Shown here one piece after another: positions 18,065-27,787 of a stretch of 38,119 nt of DNA. Location: assembly GCA_027037055.1 (NCBI GenBank), contig JALWBR010000007.1, forward strand, positions 1 through 38,119. Direction: 5' to 3'. The first letter of the stretch is position 1. Each line of letters opens with the position of its first letter. The position numbers and the translations under genes were made by a program. A model generated the notes under the pieces. It did no database searches, was not told the DNA's origin, and saw only the letters and a program-made list of their open reading frames with translations. This DNA comes from Aquificales bacterium. Its GTDB lineage: Bacteria; Aquificota; Aquificia; Aquificales; Aquificaceae.

Positions 18065-18073
18065 TGATATAAT
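18065..18073 (+). promoter_or_regulatory. Putative rpsB-tsf-pyrH promoter, extended -10
   Basis: TGATATAAT (18065-18073), a textbook extended -10, sits 7 bases after the ftsZ stop. Transcription would begin near 18080, giving an rpsB leader of about 84 nucleotides that contains the full pseudoknot at 18091-18150. No good -35 is visible within ftsZ. Confidence 0.7.
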
Positions 18074-18090
18074 TTACTTACATTAAAACG

Positions 18091-18155
18091 CACCTTTCCC
18101 CGCTTGGGTTGCCCGCATGTGCGGGTGCGGGAAAGGGTGGCGAAACCCAAGGAGG
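18091..18155 (+). promoter_or_regulatory. Candidate S2 autoregulatory leader: H-type pseudoknot at the rpsB ribosome-binding site
   Basis: Three helices can be drawn by eye. Stem A pairs 18091-18103 (CACCTTTCCCCGC) with 18127-18139 (GCGGGAAAGGGTG), 12 pairs with single-base bulges at 18101 and 18135. Hairpin C, inside it, pairs CCCGC (18112-18116) with GCGGG (18121-18125) around ATGT. Stem B pairs TTGGGTT (18104-18110), which lies inside stem A, with AACCCAA (18144-18150), which lies beyond it, giving 7 perfect pairs and an A-B-A'-B' pseudoknot. Stem B ends on the A of AGGAGG (18150-18155), 8 bases before the rpsB ATG, so folding or S2 binding could block initiation. Autogenous control of rpsB-tsf by S2 is established in E. 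coli; this structure is inferred. Confidence 0.75.
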
Positions 18156-18163
18156 TATATGTT

Positions 18164-18991
18164 ATGGCAGTTATCTCAATGAAAGACCTGCTTGAGGCGG
18201 GGGTCCACTTCGGTCACGGAAAGGGAAGGTGGAACCCCAAAATGGCACCTTACCTCTACGGGGTAAGGAACGGTATCCATATAATTGACCTTAACAAAAC
18301 CGTTGTGTACCTTGAAAATGCCTATCACTTCGTTGCGGACAGCGTAGCAAAGGGGGCGGAGGTACTTTTCGTCGGAACCAAAAAGCAGGCAAGGGATGTA
18401 ATAAGGGAAGAGGCAGAAAGATGCGGTGCCTTTTATGTATGCGAGAGATGGGTGGGTGGACTGCTTACAAACTTCAGGACGGTAAGAAAGAGCATAATGA
18501 AACTTAGAAAACTTGAAATAATGGAAGAAGAAGGAATATTTGATGTCCTTCCCAAAAAGGAAGTAAGGAAGCTGAGAAGAAACATGGAAAAACTGAGAAA
18601 GCTGTACAGCGGTATAAGGAACATGGAGAGGATACCCGATATACTTTGGATAGTTGACACGGTAAGGGAAAGGATAGCTGTGGAAGAGGCAAAGAAACTG
18701 GGAATAACCATAGTTGCAATAGCGGATTCAAACTGCGATCCGGACGATATAGACTACATCATACCAGGTAACGATGATGCCATAAAATCTATCAAGCTTC
18801 TTACCTCAAAGATAGCGGATGCGGTTATAGAAGGTAAAACAAGGAAAGAAAGTGCGGAAGAGGTTGAAACAGAAGTTGTTAAAAGGCAAGTTGTTACCGT
18901 TGCGGAAGATGAAAGGGCCCTCTTTGAGAAAGCCATGGAAATGTCGGAAAAGTATGAGGAAATTGATAAAGATACAATAGAGTACGAATAA
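18164..18991 (+). CDS. rpsB: Ribosomal protein S2
   Basis: Small-subunit protein S2 (uS2) of 275 residues. The start [18 protein letters not shown] is typical, followed by [47 protein letters not shown] and PDILWIVD, in normal order. The C-terminus has a short acidic extension (about 235-275) beyond the conserved core. The frame runs upstream to 18104, but AAGGAGGT at 18149-18156 sets the ATG at 18164. It is first in the rpsB-tsf-pyrH string, a very common bacterial order, here joined downstream of the division operon. The leader before it appears regulatory. Confidence 0.98.
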   Translation: MAVISMKDLLEAGVHFGHGKGRWNPKMAPYLYGVRNGIHIIDLNKTVVYLENAYHFVADSVAKGAEVLFVGTKKQARDVIREEAERCGAFYVCERWVGGLLTNFRTVRKSIMKLRKLEIMEEEGIFDVLPKKEVRKLRRNMEKLRKLYSGIRNMERIPDILWIVDTVRERIAVEEAKKLGITIVAIADSNCDPDDIDYIIPGNDDAIKSIKLLTSKIADAVIEGKTRKESAEEVETEVVKRQVVTVAEDERALFEKAMEMSEKYEEIDKDTIEYE

Positions 18992-19006
18992 TAAGGAGGT
19001 GTTTTA

Positions 19007-20607
<1,601 letters not shown>

Positions 20608-20619
20608 GGGGGTATAAAT

Positions 20620-22233
20620 ATGAAAATACTCGGGGAAGGAGTATTTGATTTAAATAAATTGATCGGGGAGCTTTACAGGGGAACTGATAAAAGTACAGCG
20701 AGCATATTTAAAATATTCAAGATAGGAAAGAAGTTTGACAAGCTTCCGAGGGGAATATGCGGGCGTAGCAGGAACTCCACATCCCTCATGGTTACGGATA
20801 AGGTAGAATTAGAAATGAGCCTTCACTTTGAAAATGTAAAAATAGAAGGTAAAGAACCGCATAGCACGATAATTATTAAAGGAGGTAGGGTAACTTTTGA
20901 AAATGTTTCCTTTGAATCTGTATCAATAGAAGTGGTAAAGGACGCTTATGTGTTTTTCTCTGGATGTGTATTTAAGAAAACGGACCTACCCATAATAGGT
21001 AAAGATAGCGCAAGGATAAAAATAGACGGCGGGGAGATATTCAGATATATAAAGGGAAGAAAAGTAAAATTATGCGATAAAGCAATGCTTTTGAACGCGA
21101 AAGAGCTTATGCATCCCCTTAAGCTGGACCCTTTAACAGTATTACAAAGCCTTTCCTTTGAAACTCTCACAGCGGTACCCTACATAGAGGTAACGGAACC
21201 GATCATTATTGAGGAGAATACGGAGATAGGAAATCCTAAAACCCCAATAGTAATTAAGTTTAAAACCGCGCCCGCCATCATAGTTCCGGACGGAATCAGC
21301 TTGAAGCTGAAAAATATATTCATAGAAGGTTCGGTTCACAGGGAAAAGGATAGATCCCCCCTTATATACCTTGAGCCAAAAGCTAACCTTGAGATAAATG
21401 AGTGTCATATAAACAACGGAGAAATAGCCTTCCTCTTAAAGAATGCCCACTTATCAATAAGCAGGTCGGAGATAAAAAACTTCAGGGATTATGCCATTAA
21501 GTGCACAGATTCTTCAGTTCTGGAAATGAAAAGCTCAAATGTTGTGGGATGCAAAGGTTTTATATATTCGGAATACAGCTCCCATATTTCAATAGTAGAT
21601 TCAATGATTAACAACTGCGAAACGCCCGTATTTAACATAAACAGCGGTTCAAAACTGATCATTAAATCCACGCAGATAAAAGAGTTTAAAGGATCAAACT
21701 ATTGTATAAACATGGACGAATCAACAGCTTACTTAGAAAGGATCAACCTTTCTTCCATGAGGGAAGGAACAAGCGGAATATACGCGGGCAATATGTCAAA
21801 GATAAAAATAGTCAGTTCGGTAATAAAAAATATTGATTCCCACTGTCTTTCAATACATAACAATACGGTAGGAGAGATAATTAAATGTAATTTAATAGGT
21901 AATTCAAGGAGATCCGGTTCACACGCCCAAATATGGTTAAAGGCATCAAGGGCTAATGTACTAAATACAAATATAGAAAGGTCTCCCGCAGGGAACGGTA
22001 TAGCAGTTACAGACTGGGCAAAAATTTACATAGCAAATTCAAAAATAGCCAACAATAAGGGCTTCGGCATATTTGTTGATAAAACATCAAGTATTACAGG
22101 CGAAAATATAAAAACGGAAGGTAATAGGAAAGGTCTCTTGTCCGAAATAGGAGCCAAGGTACAACTTGAATCGGGATGCATCATTAAGGATGAGATCCAA
22201 GAAGAAATACCTGTTAATTTAAATAAAAAGTGA
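20620..22233 (+). CDS. Right-handed parallel beta-helix protein, function unknown
   Basis: A 537-residue protein, not recognised as a named family. It has no signal peptide and no membrane helix, so it is probably cytosolic. Residues 1-65 are basic and partly helical. From about 66, short strands of 20-25-residue spacing follow one another (FENVKIEG, FENVSFESVSIE, VFFSGCVFKKT). After a break around 150-185, a long regular stack runs from about 190 to 520 with repeated patterns such as LEINECHINNGEIAFLLKN, LEMKSSNVVGC and AKIYIANSKIANNKGFGIF. This is the Asn/Ser-ladder pattern of pectin-lyase-like right-handed beta helices. No catalytic set is evident. AGGGGG precedes the ATG, 12 bases after pyrH, so it is in the rpsB unit. 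A structural or scaffold role is a guess. Confidence 0.85.
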   Translation: MKILGEGVFDLNKLIGELYRGTDKSTASIFKIFKIGKKFDKLPRGICGRSRNSTSLMVTDKVELEMSLHFENVKIEGKEPHSTIIIKGGRVTFENVSFESVSIEVVKDAYVFFSGCVFKKTDLPIIGKDSARIKIDGGEIFRYIKGRKVKLCDKAMLLNAKELMHPLKLDPLTVLQSLSFETLTAVPYIEVTEPIIIEENTEIGNPKTPIVIKFKTAPAIIVPDGISLKLKNIFIEGSVHREKDRSPLIYLEPKANLEINECHINNGEIAFLLKNAHLSISRSEIKNFRDYAIKCTDSSVLEMKSSNVVGCKGFIYSEYSSHISIVDSMINNCETPVFNINSGSKLIIKSTQIKEFKGSNYCINMDESTAYLERINLSSMREGTSGIYAGNMSKIKIVSSVIKNIDSHCLSIHNNTVGEIIKCNLIGNSRRSGSHAQIWLKASRANVLNTNIERSPAGNGIAVTDWAKIYIANSKIANNKGFGIFVDKTSSITGENIKTEGNRKGLLSEIGAKVQLESGCIIKDEIQEEIPVNLNKK

Positions 22234-22239
22234 TAAAAT
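22231..22239 (+). promoter_or_regulatory. Putative asd promoter; stop codon of upstream gene inside extended -10
   Basis: TGATAAAAT (22231-22239): the TGA is the stop codon of the beta-helix gene and also the TG-N of an extended -10. Predicted transcription start is near 22246, three bases before the asd ATG at 22249. No Shine-Dalgarno is present for asd. Confidence 0.5.
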
Positions 22240-22248
22240 CTATGGGCG

Positions 22249-23256
22249 ATGGGATACAGAGTAGCCATTGTAGGAGCTACCGGTGAAGTAGGAAGAAAGT
22301 TTTTACAAGTCCTTGAGGAAAGGAATTTCCCCGTCAATGATATTGTACTTTACGCCTCTTCAAGATCCGCGGGCACAAAGCTAACTTTCAAAGGTGAAAC
22401 CGTTGAAGTAAGGGATATATCAAAGGAAAATAGTTTTAGCGGAATTGATATAGCCTTATTTTCAGCGGGAAGCGGAGTAAGTAAAACCTATGCACCCCTC
22501 TTTGCAAGGGATAACGCGGTAGTTATTGACAATTCATCAGCATGGAGAATGGAGAAGGATGTTCCCCTCGTTGTCCCGGAGGTAAATCCCGAGGATGCTA
22601 AAAACCATAAGGGTATAATAGCCAATCCGAACTGTTCAACAATACAAATGGTTGTTGCCCTAAAACCCATATATGATAAAGTGGGTATAAGCAAGATAAT
22701 AGTTTCAACCTATCAATCCGTATCTGGCGCAGGTGCAAAGGCTATAAGGGAACTTGAAGATCAGGTAAGGATGTGGTGCAGGGGTGAGGAATTTCCTAAG
22801 GAGAATTACATACCGAGGAGGATAGCCTTTAATGTCGTACCCCATATAGACATCTTCTTAGAAAACCTTTATACAAAGGAAGAGATGAAGATGGTTAACG
22901 AGACGAGAAAAATACTGCATGATCCGGATATCAAAATTAATGCAACTACTGTCAGAGTCCCAGTATTTTACGGGCATGCGGAGGCAATAACCATAGAAAC
23001 AAAGGAATTTATATCTCCTCAAGAGGCAAGGGATATATTAAGCAAAGGTAAGGGCATAGTTGTTATGGATGATCCAGAAAACAAGGAATACCCCACACCC
23101 ATAGATGCGGAAGGAAAGGATGAGGTTTTTGTAGGAAGGATAAGGGAATCCTTAGTTTTTGAAAGGGGATTGTCCATGTGGGTGGTTGCGGATAATATAA
23201 GGAAGGGAGCTGCAACTAATGCTGTTCAAATAGCGGAGTTAATTATAAATCAATGA
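22249..23256 (+). CDS. asd: Aspartate-semialdehyde dehydrogenase
   Basis: Reduces aspartyl phosphate to aspartate semialdehyde with NADPH, the branch point for lysine/DAP, threonine and methionine. The 335-residue protein has the Rossmann motif IVGATGEVGRKF (7-18), ASSRSAGTKL, NPNCSTIQM with the catalytic Cys129, SVSGAGAKA, and VPVFYGHAE with the catalytic His near 243. The first ATG (22242) is out of frame; the ATG at 22249 gives the normal GYRVAIVGA start. There is no Shine-Dalgarno and a promoter element lies immediately upstream, so the transcript is likely leaderless. It supplies the pathway of dapB (10160). The 3' end overlaps hisA by 14 bases. Confidence 0.97.
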   Translation: MGYRVAIVGATGEVGRKFLQVLEERNFPVNDIVLYASSRSAGTKLTFKGETVEVRDISKENSFSGIDIALFSAGSGVSKTYAPLFARDNAVVIDNSSAWRMEKDVPLVVPEVNPEDAKNHKGIIANPNCSTIQMVVALKPIYDKVGISKIIVSTYQSVSGAGAKAIRELEDQVRMWCRGEEFPKENYIPRRIAFNVVPHIDIFLENLYTKEEMKMVNETRKILHDPDIKINATTVRVPVFYGHAEAITIETKEFISPQEARDILSKGKGIVVMDDPENKEYPTPIDAEGKDEVFVGRIRESLVFERGLSMWVVADNIRKGAATNAVQIAELIINQ

Positions 23257-23944
23257 GACCCTCATAAATAGCTTTCCCGACAACAACAAAATCCACAACA
23301 TCGCTCAATTTTTTTACATCTTCCAAAGAAGAAACACCTCCGGAAGCTATTAAGGGCTTTGAAGTCATTGATCTTATAACCCTATAAGGTTCAACATCAA
23401 CACCCTCAAGGGTTCCGTCCCTCTCCACAATAGTGTAAAGATAACCCCACAGTGGAATGTTATCATAACGCTTTACAAGATCATAGGGCTTTAAATCCGA
23501 AGAGGACTGCCATCCGGAAACCGCCACCCTACCGCCTTTACTGTCTATCGCAAGTATAATCTTATTCTTAAATTTATAAACCATACGCTCAAAAGCATCA
23601 GCATCGGTCACGGCAACGGTCCCGAGGACAAAGTAGTTTATACCCATGTCTTCGTAAAGTGATATATGTTCGCATGTCCTGAGTCCTCCGCCGAGTTCAA
23701 TTTCCCCGCGAAAGTTCTCCCTTATACGCCTTATGGCTTCACCATTTGCTGGTTCTCCTCTCTTGGCACCGTCAAGATCCACCACATGTAGCCTCTTAAA
23801 TCCGGAAGAATCAAAAAGCTCTGCAACGGAAGACGGATCATCCCTGTACTTTTTTACCTTTGAAAAATCTCCTTTCTCCAACCTTACAACCTTACCGTCC
23901 TTCAAATCAATGGCGGGTATTATAAATTCCTTCAAATTTACCAT
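23243..23944 (-). CDS. hisA: ProFAR isomerase (phosphoribosylformimino-AICAR-phosphate ribotide isomerase)
   Basis: Catalyses the Amadori rearrangement in histidine synthesis. The 233-residue (beta/alpha)8 protein shows the internal half-repeat of HisA/HisF: IIPAIDLKDGKVVRLEKGD near the N-terminus (general base Asp13), HVVDLDGAK, IELGGGLRT, a central LAIDSKGGRVAVSGWQ (second catalytic Asp) and the phosphate loops IASGGVSS and VVVGKAIYEG. It stands alone here, 10 kb from hisC, so the histidine genes are dispersed. A minus-strand TATAAT (23962-23957) gives a leader of about 6 nucleotides. It is convergent with asd and divergent from nuoE. Confidence 0.96.
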   Translation of the reverse strand: MVNLKEFIIPAIDLKDGKVVRLEKGDFSKVKKYRDDPSSVAELFDSSGFKRLHVVDLDGAKRGEPANGEAIRRIRENFRGEIELGGGLRTCEHISLYEDMGINYFVLGTVAVTDADAFERMVYKFKNKIILAIDSKGGRVAVSGWQSSSDLKPYDLVKRYDNIPLWGYLYTIVERDGTLEGVDVEPYRVIRSMTSKPLIASGGVSSLEDVKKLSDVVDFVVVGKAIYEGLIDL

Positions 23945-23978
23945 TGTCAGGAAAAGATTATATTGTAAAATTTAAAAC
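23945..23978. promoter_or_regulatory. Divergent hisA/nuoE promoter region
   Basis: The 34-base gap contains minus-strand TATAAT (23962-23957) for hisA and plus-strand TGTAAAAT (TAAAAT 23966-23971) for nuoE. The second puts the predicted transcription start one base before the nuoE ATG. Neither gene has a Shine-Dalgarno. Confidence 0.55.
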
Positions 23979-24443
23979 ATGTTTGAAAAAGAGCTTGAGG
24001 AAAAGCTTAAAAGTCACATAAATTATTTTCCCAGAAAGGAACAGGCCATACTAATGTGTCTTCATGAAATTCAGAATCACTACGGTTATATACCCAAGGA
24101 AAGCCTCAAGCCGTTATCGGATATGATAGGGTTGCCACTTAACCATGTGGAAGGCGTGGTCGCCTTCTATGATATGTTTGACACAGAAAGCCCCGCCCGT
24201 CACAGAATAAGGGTATGTGTAAGTATAGTGTGCCACTTCATGCAGAAGGACAAACTCATATCTGCCCTTAAAGAGAAACTGGGTATTGATATGGGTGAGG
24301 TTACGGAGGACGGAAGGTTTAAGCTAATCCCTGTTCAGTGTATAGGGGGATGTTCCGAAGCCCCCCTATTTATGATTGATGAAGATACTTACAAATTTGA
24401 AGGAGAGGAGAAGTTAGATGAAATACTTGCCAAATATACTTGA
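23979..24443 (+). CDS. nuoE: NADH-quinone oxidoreductase subunit E (2Fe-2S thioredoxin-like)
   Basis: Small peripheral subunit of complex I, or of a related NAD-linked enzyme. The 154-residue protein has an N-terminal helical part (HEIQNHYGYIPKES) and a thioredoxin-like domain with four [2Fe-2S] ligands at Cys80, Cys85, Cys121 and Cys125 (CVSIVC and CIGGC). It overlaps nuoF by 26 bases. No other complex I subunits (NuoG, membrane arm) are in the window, so the pair is separated from them. NuoE/NuoF-type pairs also serve in NAD-reducing hydrogenases and formate dehydrogenases, and sequence alone does not decide which. Probably leaderless. Confidence 0.93.
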   Translation: MFEKELEEKLKSHINYFPRKEQAILMCLHEIQNHYGYIPKESLKPLSDMIGLPLNHVEGVVAFYDMFDTESPARHRIRVCVSIVCHFMQKDKLISALKEKLGIDMGEVTEDGRFKLIPVQCIGGCSEAPLFMIDEDTYKFEGEEKLDEILAKYT

Positions 24444-25692
24444 AATTAAGGCGGAAACAACCCTCAATCTTTTGCTTGCAAGGGCTAAAAAGGTAAAGAC
24501 TCATTCAATAGATGAATATATAGAATCAGGAGGATACAACGCACTTAAAAAAGCACTAAGTATGGATCCTAAGGAGATTATTGATTGGGTTGATAAGAGC
24601 CAGCTGAGAGGAAGGGGAGGAGCAGGCTTTCCCACAGGAAAAAAATGGCAGTTTGCGGTGCAAAATCCCCCGCCGAGATACTTCGTATGTAATGCGGATG
24701 AATCGGAACCAGGCACCTTCAAAGACAGGGTATTAATTGAAAGGGATCCACACCTGCTTATAGAGGGAATGATAATATCCTCTTACGCCATAGGGGCGGA
24801 AAAGGCTTTCATATACATAAGGGGAGAGTATCCCGCGGGATATTACATACTCAGAAATGCCATAGAAGAGGCAAAAAGTAGAGGATTCCTGGGGAAAAAC
24901 ATACTCGGTTCCGGATACAGCCTTGATATATATGTGGCGCGCGGTGGCGGTGCATATATATGCGGTGAGGAAACAGCCCTTATAGAGTCATTGGAGGGTA
25001 AAAGGGGACACCCCAGATTAAAACCGCCCTTCCCCGTTCAAAAAGGCTTGTGGGGATGCCCCACTGTTGTCAACAATGTGGAGACAATATGTAACATACC
25101 TATCATTGTTGAAAAGGGTTGGGAAGAGTACAGATATATAGGACCATCGGAATATCCCGGACCCAAGCTGTTCCCAGTGAGCGGTAAGATTAAAAAACCA
25201 GGTGTTTATGAGCTTCCTATGAATACGACCTTAAGGGAACTTATATTTAAGTATGCAGGAGGAACGTTGGGAAACAAGAAGATAAAGGCTATACTATCGG
25301 GAGCCCTTGATTGCTTTTCAGCGGATGAACTTGACACACCTATGGATTATTCCCCAAAGGGTTTCGGAGGTACCGGTACGGTAATCGTACTAACCGAAGA
25401 AGATAATATAGTTGAGCTGTGTCTTAAAATTGCAGAATTTTACGAGCATGAAAGTTGTGGTCAGTGTACACCTTGCAGGGTGGGTTGTTATGAACAACAC
25501 AATCTGCTTAAAAAGATAATAAAGGGTGATGCCTCAGAAAAGGACTGGGAAGCATTCATTTATATCAATAAACATATACAGCCCACATCAATCTGCGGTT
25601 TGGGAGCGGTTGCAGGAAGATTGATAAGACAAGCCATGGAAAAATTTCCAAAAGAATTTGAAAGATATAAACCCACTGTAGTAAAATATTAA
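24418..25692 (+). CDS. nuoF: NADH-quinone oxidoreductase subunit F (FMN, NADH and 4Fe-4S)
   Basis: The electron-entry subunit: binds NADH and FMN and passes electrons through a [4Fe-4S] centre. The 424-residue protein has SQLRGRGGAGFPTGKKW (about 61-77, glycine-rich NADH/FMN loop), a YIRGEYPAGY block, GGGAYICGEETALIESLEG (about 178-196) and the cluster ligands Cys347, Cys350, Cys353 (SCGQCTPCR) and Cys393 (SICGLG). Length is normal. The ATG at 24418 lies inside nuoE with a GGAGAGGAG ribosome-binding site upstream. A tetraheme cytochrome gene follows 48 bases downstream. Confidence 0.97.
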   Translation: MKYLPNILEIKAETTLNLLLARAKKVKTHSIDEYIESGGYNALKKALSMDPKEIIDWVDKSQLRGRGGAGFPTGKKWQFAVQNPPPRYFVCNADESEPGTFKDRVLIERDPHLLIEGMIISSYAIGAEKAFIYIRGEYPAGYYILRNAIEEAKSRGFLGKNILGSGYSLDIYVARGGGAYICGEETALIESLEGKRGHPRLKPPFPVQKGLWGCPTVVNNVETICNIPIIVEKGWEEYRYIGPSEYPGPKLFPVSGKIKKPGVYELPMNTTLRELIFKYAGGTLGNKKIKAILSGALDCFSADELDTPMDYSPKGFGGTGTVIVLTEEDNIVELCLKIAEFYEHESCGQCTPCRVGCYEQHNLLKKIIKGDASEKDWEAFIYINKHIQPTSICGLGAVAGRLIRQAMEKFPKEFERYKPTVVKY

Positions 25693-25740
25693 CAGCATCT
25701 GATGGACGGAGTAAAACAATCACCCAAGGGAGGTGAGGAC

Positions 25741-26487
25741 ATGATGCGTAAAACATTGGGTTTATTAATTTTGGCCTTCCCTCTGGTGTCCTATGCTTAC
25801 GGACCCCACGAAGCCCTTGACTGCCTCGCATGCCACGATCCGCACTATGCCAAGGCTTACAAGATTTTCAAGGTGAAAAATGAAGTTTATCCAAACCCGA
25901 GGACTGGTAAGCCGATTGACGGCATATCCGCCCTGTGTCTCGGATGTCATAACCTGGAAAAGTTCGGCGGAGCCAATGTAAGACCCATATTCCTGCACAT
26001 GACCCACCCAGTCAATATAAAACCCAATCCTAAGATAGCTCAGGTTCCCAAAAAACTCCTGCGTGACGGAATCCTGCAGTGTGTTAGCTGTCACGACCCC
26101 CACCCTTCAAATCCCAACTGGAAATATCTAAGGGTTGATACAAAAGGAGGCTCCCAGGTAGGAAGATTCTGCGCCCTTTGCCACCCTGCAAAAGCTGATC
26201 TAAAATTCTACGGTCTTAGATCCAAAAAGGATTTAAAAGTGTTCACTTCTATGAATGAGGCAATAGGTCCCGTATCCCTATCCCTGAATGATCCTAATTT
26301 GACAATACAGAATCCCACTCCCAACTATGTAAGAGCCTTCGGTGATTTCAAAAACAGCCTTGCACCTGCCTATACTTATGTACCCCTTGAACCCTGGATA
26401 TACAACCCCGATCCCAAAAGGCTTCCTCCAGAACTCAGAAAGCTCATAGAGGCTTCAAAGAAGCCTAAGACAAAGAAAAAGAAGTAA
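25741..26487 (+). CDS. Tetraheme c-type cytochrome, periplasmic
   Basis: A 248-residue exported protein with a Sec signal peptide (residues 1-19, LLILAFPLVSYA, then YG) and four CxxCH haem sites at Cys28 (CLACH), Cys66 (CLGCH), Cys114 (CVSCH) and Cys144 (CALCH). Two are followed by DPH (CLACHDPH, CVSCHDPH), as in doubled CxxCH motif proteins. The spacing and the HMTHP and HP histidines suggest bis-His ligation. The rest, about 100 residues, has no haem and ends in a Lys-rich tail. The start at 25741 has GGAGG 7 bases upstream; the next ATG codon (25744) is also possible. Specific partner unknown; the place right after nuoF suggests an electron-transfer role. Confidence 0.88.
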   Translation: MMRKTLGLLILAFPLVSYAYGPHEALDCLACHDPHYAKAYKIFKVKNEVYPNPRTGKPIDGISALCLGCHNLEKFGGANVRPIFLHMTHPVNIKPNPKIAQVPKKLLRDGILQCVSCHDPHPSNPNWKYLRVDTKGGSQVGRFCALCHPAKADLKFYGLRSKKDLKVFTSMNEAIGPVSLSLNDPNLTIQNPTPNYVRAFGDFKNSLAPAYTYVPLEPWIYNPDPKRLPPELRKLIEASKKPKTKKKK

Positions 26488-26491
26488 ACCG

Positions 26492-27145
26492 ATGGGTGTA
26501 AAGGAAACTGTAAAGGCACTCTCCGTAATAGGATTGGGAGAGGTTTACATAACCAGGAAAGTCAAATCTTACCCGGATAAAAGGCAGGCCCTTAGGGCCC
26601 TCTTTGACTCTTATAAAGATTGTACCAAGTGTGACCTTCACAAAAGCAGAAGACAGGTAGTATTTGGCGATGGAAACCCTGATTCTCCAGTAGTCTTTGT
26701 AGGAGAAGCACCGGGCGAAGAGGAAGATATACAGGGTAAACCCTTTGTGGGAAGGGCTGGCAGATATCTTAACGAACAATTAAAAAGAATAGGCATGCCA
26801 AGGGAAACCGTGTATATAACAAATGTAAATAAGTGCAGACCGCCGGGAAACAGAAAACCGAATTATATTGAGATGCAGGCGTGCCTTCCCTATCTTAGAA
26901 AGGAGCTAAGTATAATAAATCCCAAGGTTATATGTTGCTTAGGTGCAACAGCTGCGGAAGGTATACTTGGTAAAAAAATACAAATAACAAAAATGAGGGG
27001 CCAGCTCTTCCCTTATCCTTACAACCCCTCAATAAAAGTATTCCTGACCTTTCATCCCGCTTTTATCTTGCGTAATATGAATGCGGAAGATGAATTTATA
27101 GAAGATCTGACGAAGTTAAAGGAAATTGTAAAAGGTGGGTTATAA
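26492..27145 (+). CDS. Family 4 uracil-DNA glycosylase
   Basis: Removes uracil formed by cytosine deamination, important at high temperature. The 217-residue protein carries family 4 hallmarks: motif A GEAPGEEED (71-79), motif B near the C-terminus (HPAFILRN), and cysteines for a [4Fe-4S] cluster at 44 and 47 (CTKC), 131 and 148/149. The N-terminal 40 residues precede the usual family start and may be a flexible extension. It begins 4 bases after the cytochrome stop. Its own stop codon lies inside a TATAAT element for the next gene. Confidence 0.95.
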   Translation: MGVKETVKALSVIGLGEVYITRKVKSYPDKRQALRALFDSYKDCTKCDLHKSRRQVVFGDGNPDSPVVFVGEAPGEEEDIQGKPFVGRAGRYLNEQLKRIGMPRETVYITNVNKCRPPGNRKPNYIEMQACLPYLRKELSIINPKVICCLGATAAEGILGKKIQITKMRGQLFPYPYNPSIKVFLTFHPAFILRNMNAEDEFIEDLTKLKEIVKGGL

Positions 27146-27146
27146 T
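27141..27146 (+). promoter_or_regulatory. Putative promoter for the phosphatidyltransferase-dnaN-sbcDC unit
   Basis: TATAAT (27141-27146) contains the TAA stop codon (27143-27145) of the glycosylase gene. Predicted transcription start is near 27153, 8 bases before the ATG at 27161, which lacks a Shine-Dalgarno. No clear -35 was found. Confidence 0.5.
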
Positions 27147-27160
27147 TTATTTTCTATAAA

Positions 27161-27787
27161 ATGAGCTACTTAACAAAAGAGTTTAAGCCGTACCTTGAAA
27201 GGGGACTTGATCCCCTAATTGATAAACTCGCCCATTTTAAAGTAAACCCCAATTCCATAACCCTTCTCGGACTTACCTTTATAGCGGGAGGATCTGTTTT
27301 TCTTTACTTAGATATGAGATATTACGGTGCAACATTGCTTATTATAGGCGCCCTCATGGATACCATAGACGGACACCTTGCCAGAAAAACGGGTGCCCAA
27401 TCACCTTTCGGAGCATTCTTAGACTCTACTGTTGATAGAATTTCCGACGCCCTGCCCCTTTGTGCATTTATCCTTATATACGCGGAAAGGGGTGAATACT
27501 TGTATGTCTTGATAACCCTAACAGCACTCGTATCCTCATTCCTCGTAAGCTATACCAGGGCAAGGGCTGAATCTCTCGGGGTAAAAAACATAGGAGGGCT
27601 TTTTGAAAGGTCGGAAAGATGGATAATCCTTCTCTTAGGCATACTTACCCAATTTGAAATAATAGCCCTTTTGATAATAGCGGTGGGTTCAGCATATACA
27701 TCCTTTCAAAGGGTAAAAATTACGGAAAAACTTCTGGAATCAGGAGGAAGAACCGATGATACTAACCGCGGACAGAGAAGAACTTGA
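27161..27787 (+). CDS. CDP-alcohol phosphatidyltransferase family protein
   Basis: Integral membrane enzyme that joins a CDP-activated lipid to an alcohol. The 208-residue protein has about six membrane segments and the complete active-site pattern D67xxD70G71xxA74R75 (MDTIDGHLAR) followed by G84xxxD88xxxD92. Candidates are phosphatidylglycerophosphate synthase (PgsA) or an inositol-phosphate-using enzyme of the archaetidylinositolphosphate-synthase type; the substrate cannot be told from motifs alone. An SERWIILLLGI segment follows the motif, as in many PgsA-like proteins. It overlaps dnaN by 32 bases and would use CDP-diacylglycerol from cdsA. Confidence 0.88.
   Translation: MSYLTKEFKPYLERGLDPLIDKLAHFKVNPNSITLLGLTFIAGGSVFLYLDMRYYGATLLIIGALMDTIDGHLARKTGAQSPFGAFLDSTVDRISDALPLCAFILIYAERGEYLYVLITLTALVSSFLVSYTRARAESLGVKNIGGLFERSERWIILLLGILTQFEIIALLIIAVGSAYTSFQRVKITEKLLESGGRTDDTNRGQRRT

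Noticed and set aside
20620-22233. The beta-helix protein as a secreted pectate lyase or adhesin
   Set aside because: No signal peptide, no cysteine pattern of secreted proteins, no visible catalytic residues, and an intracellular operon context.
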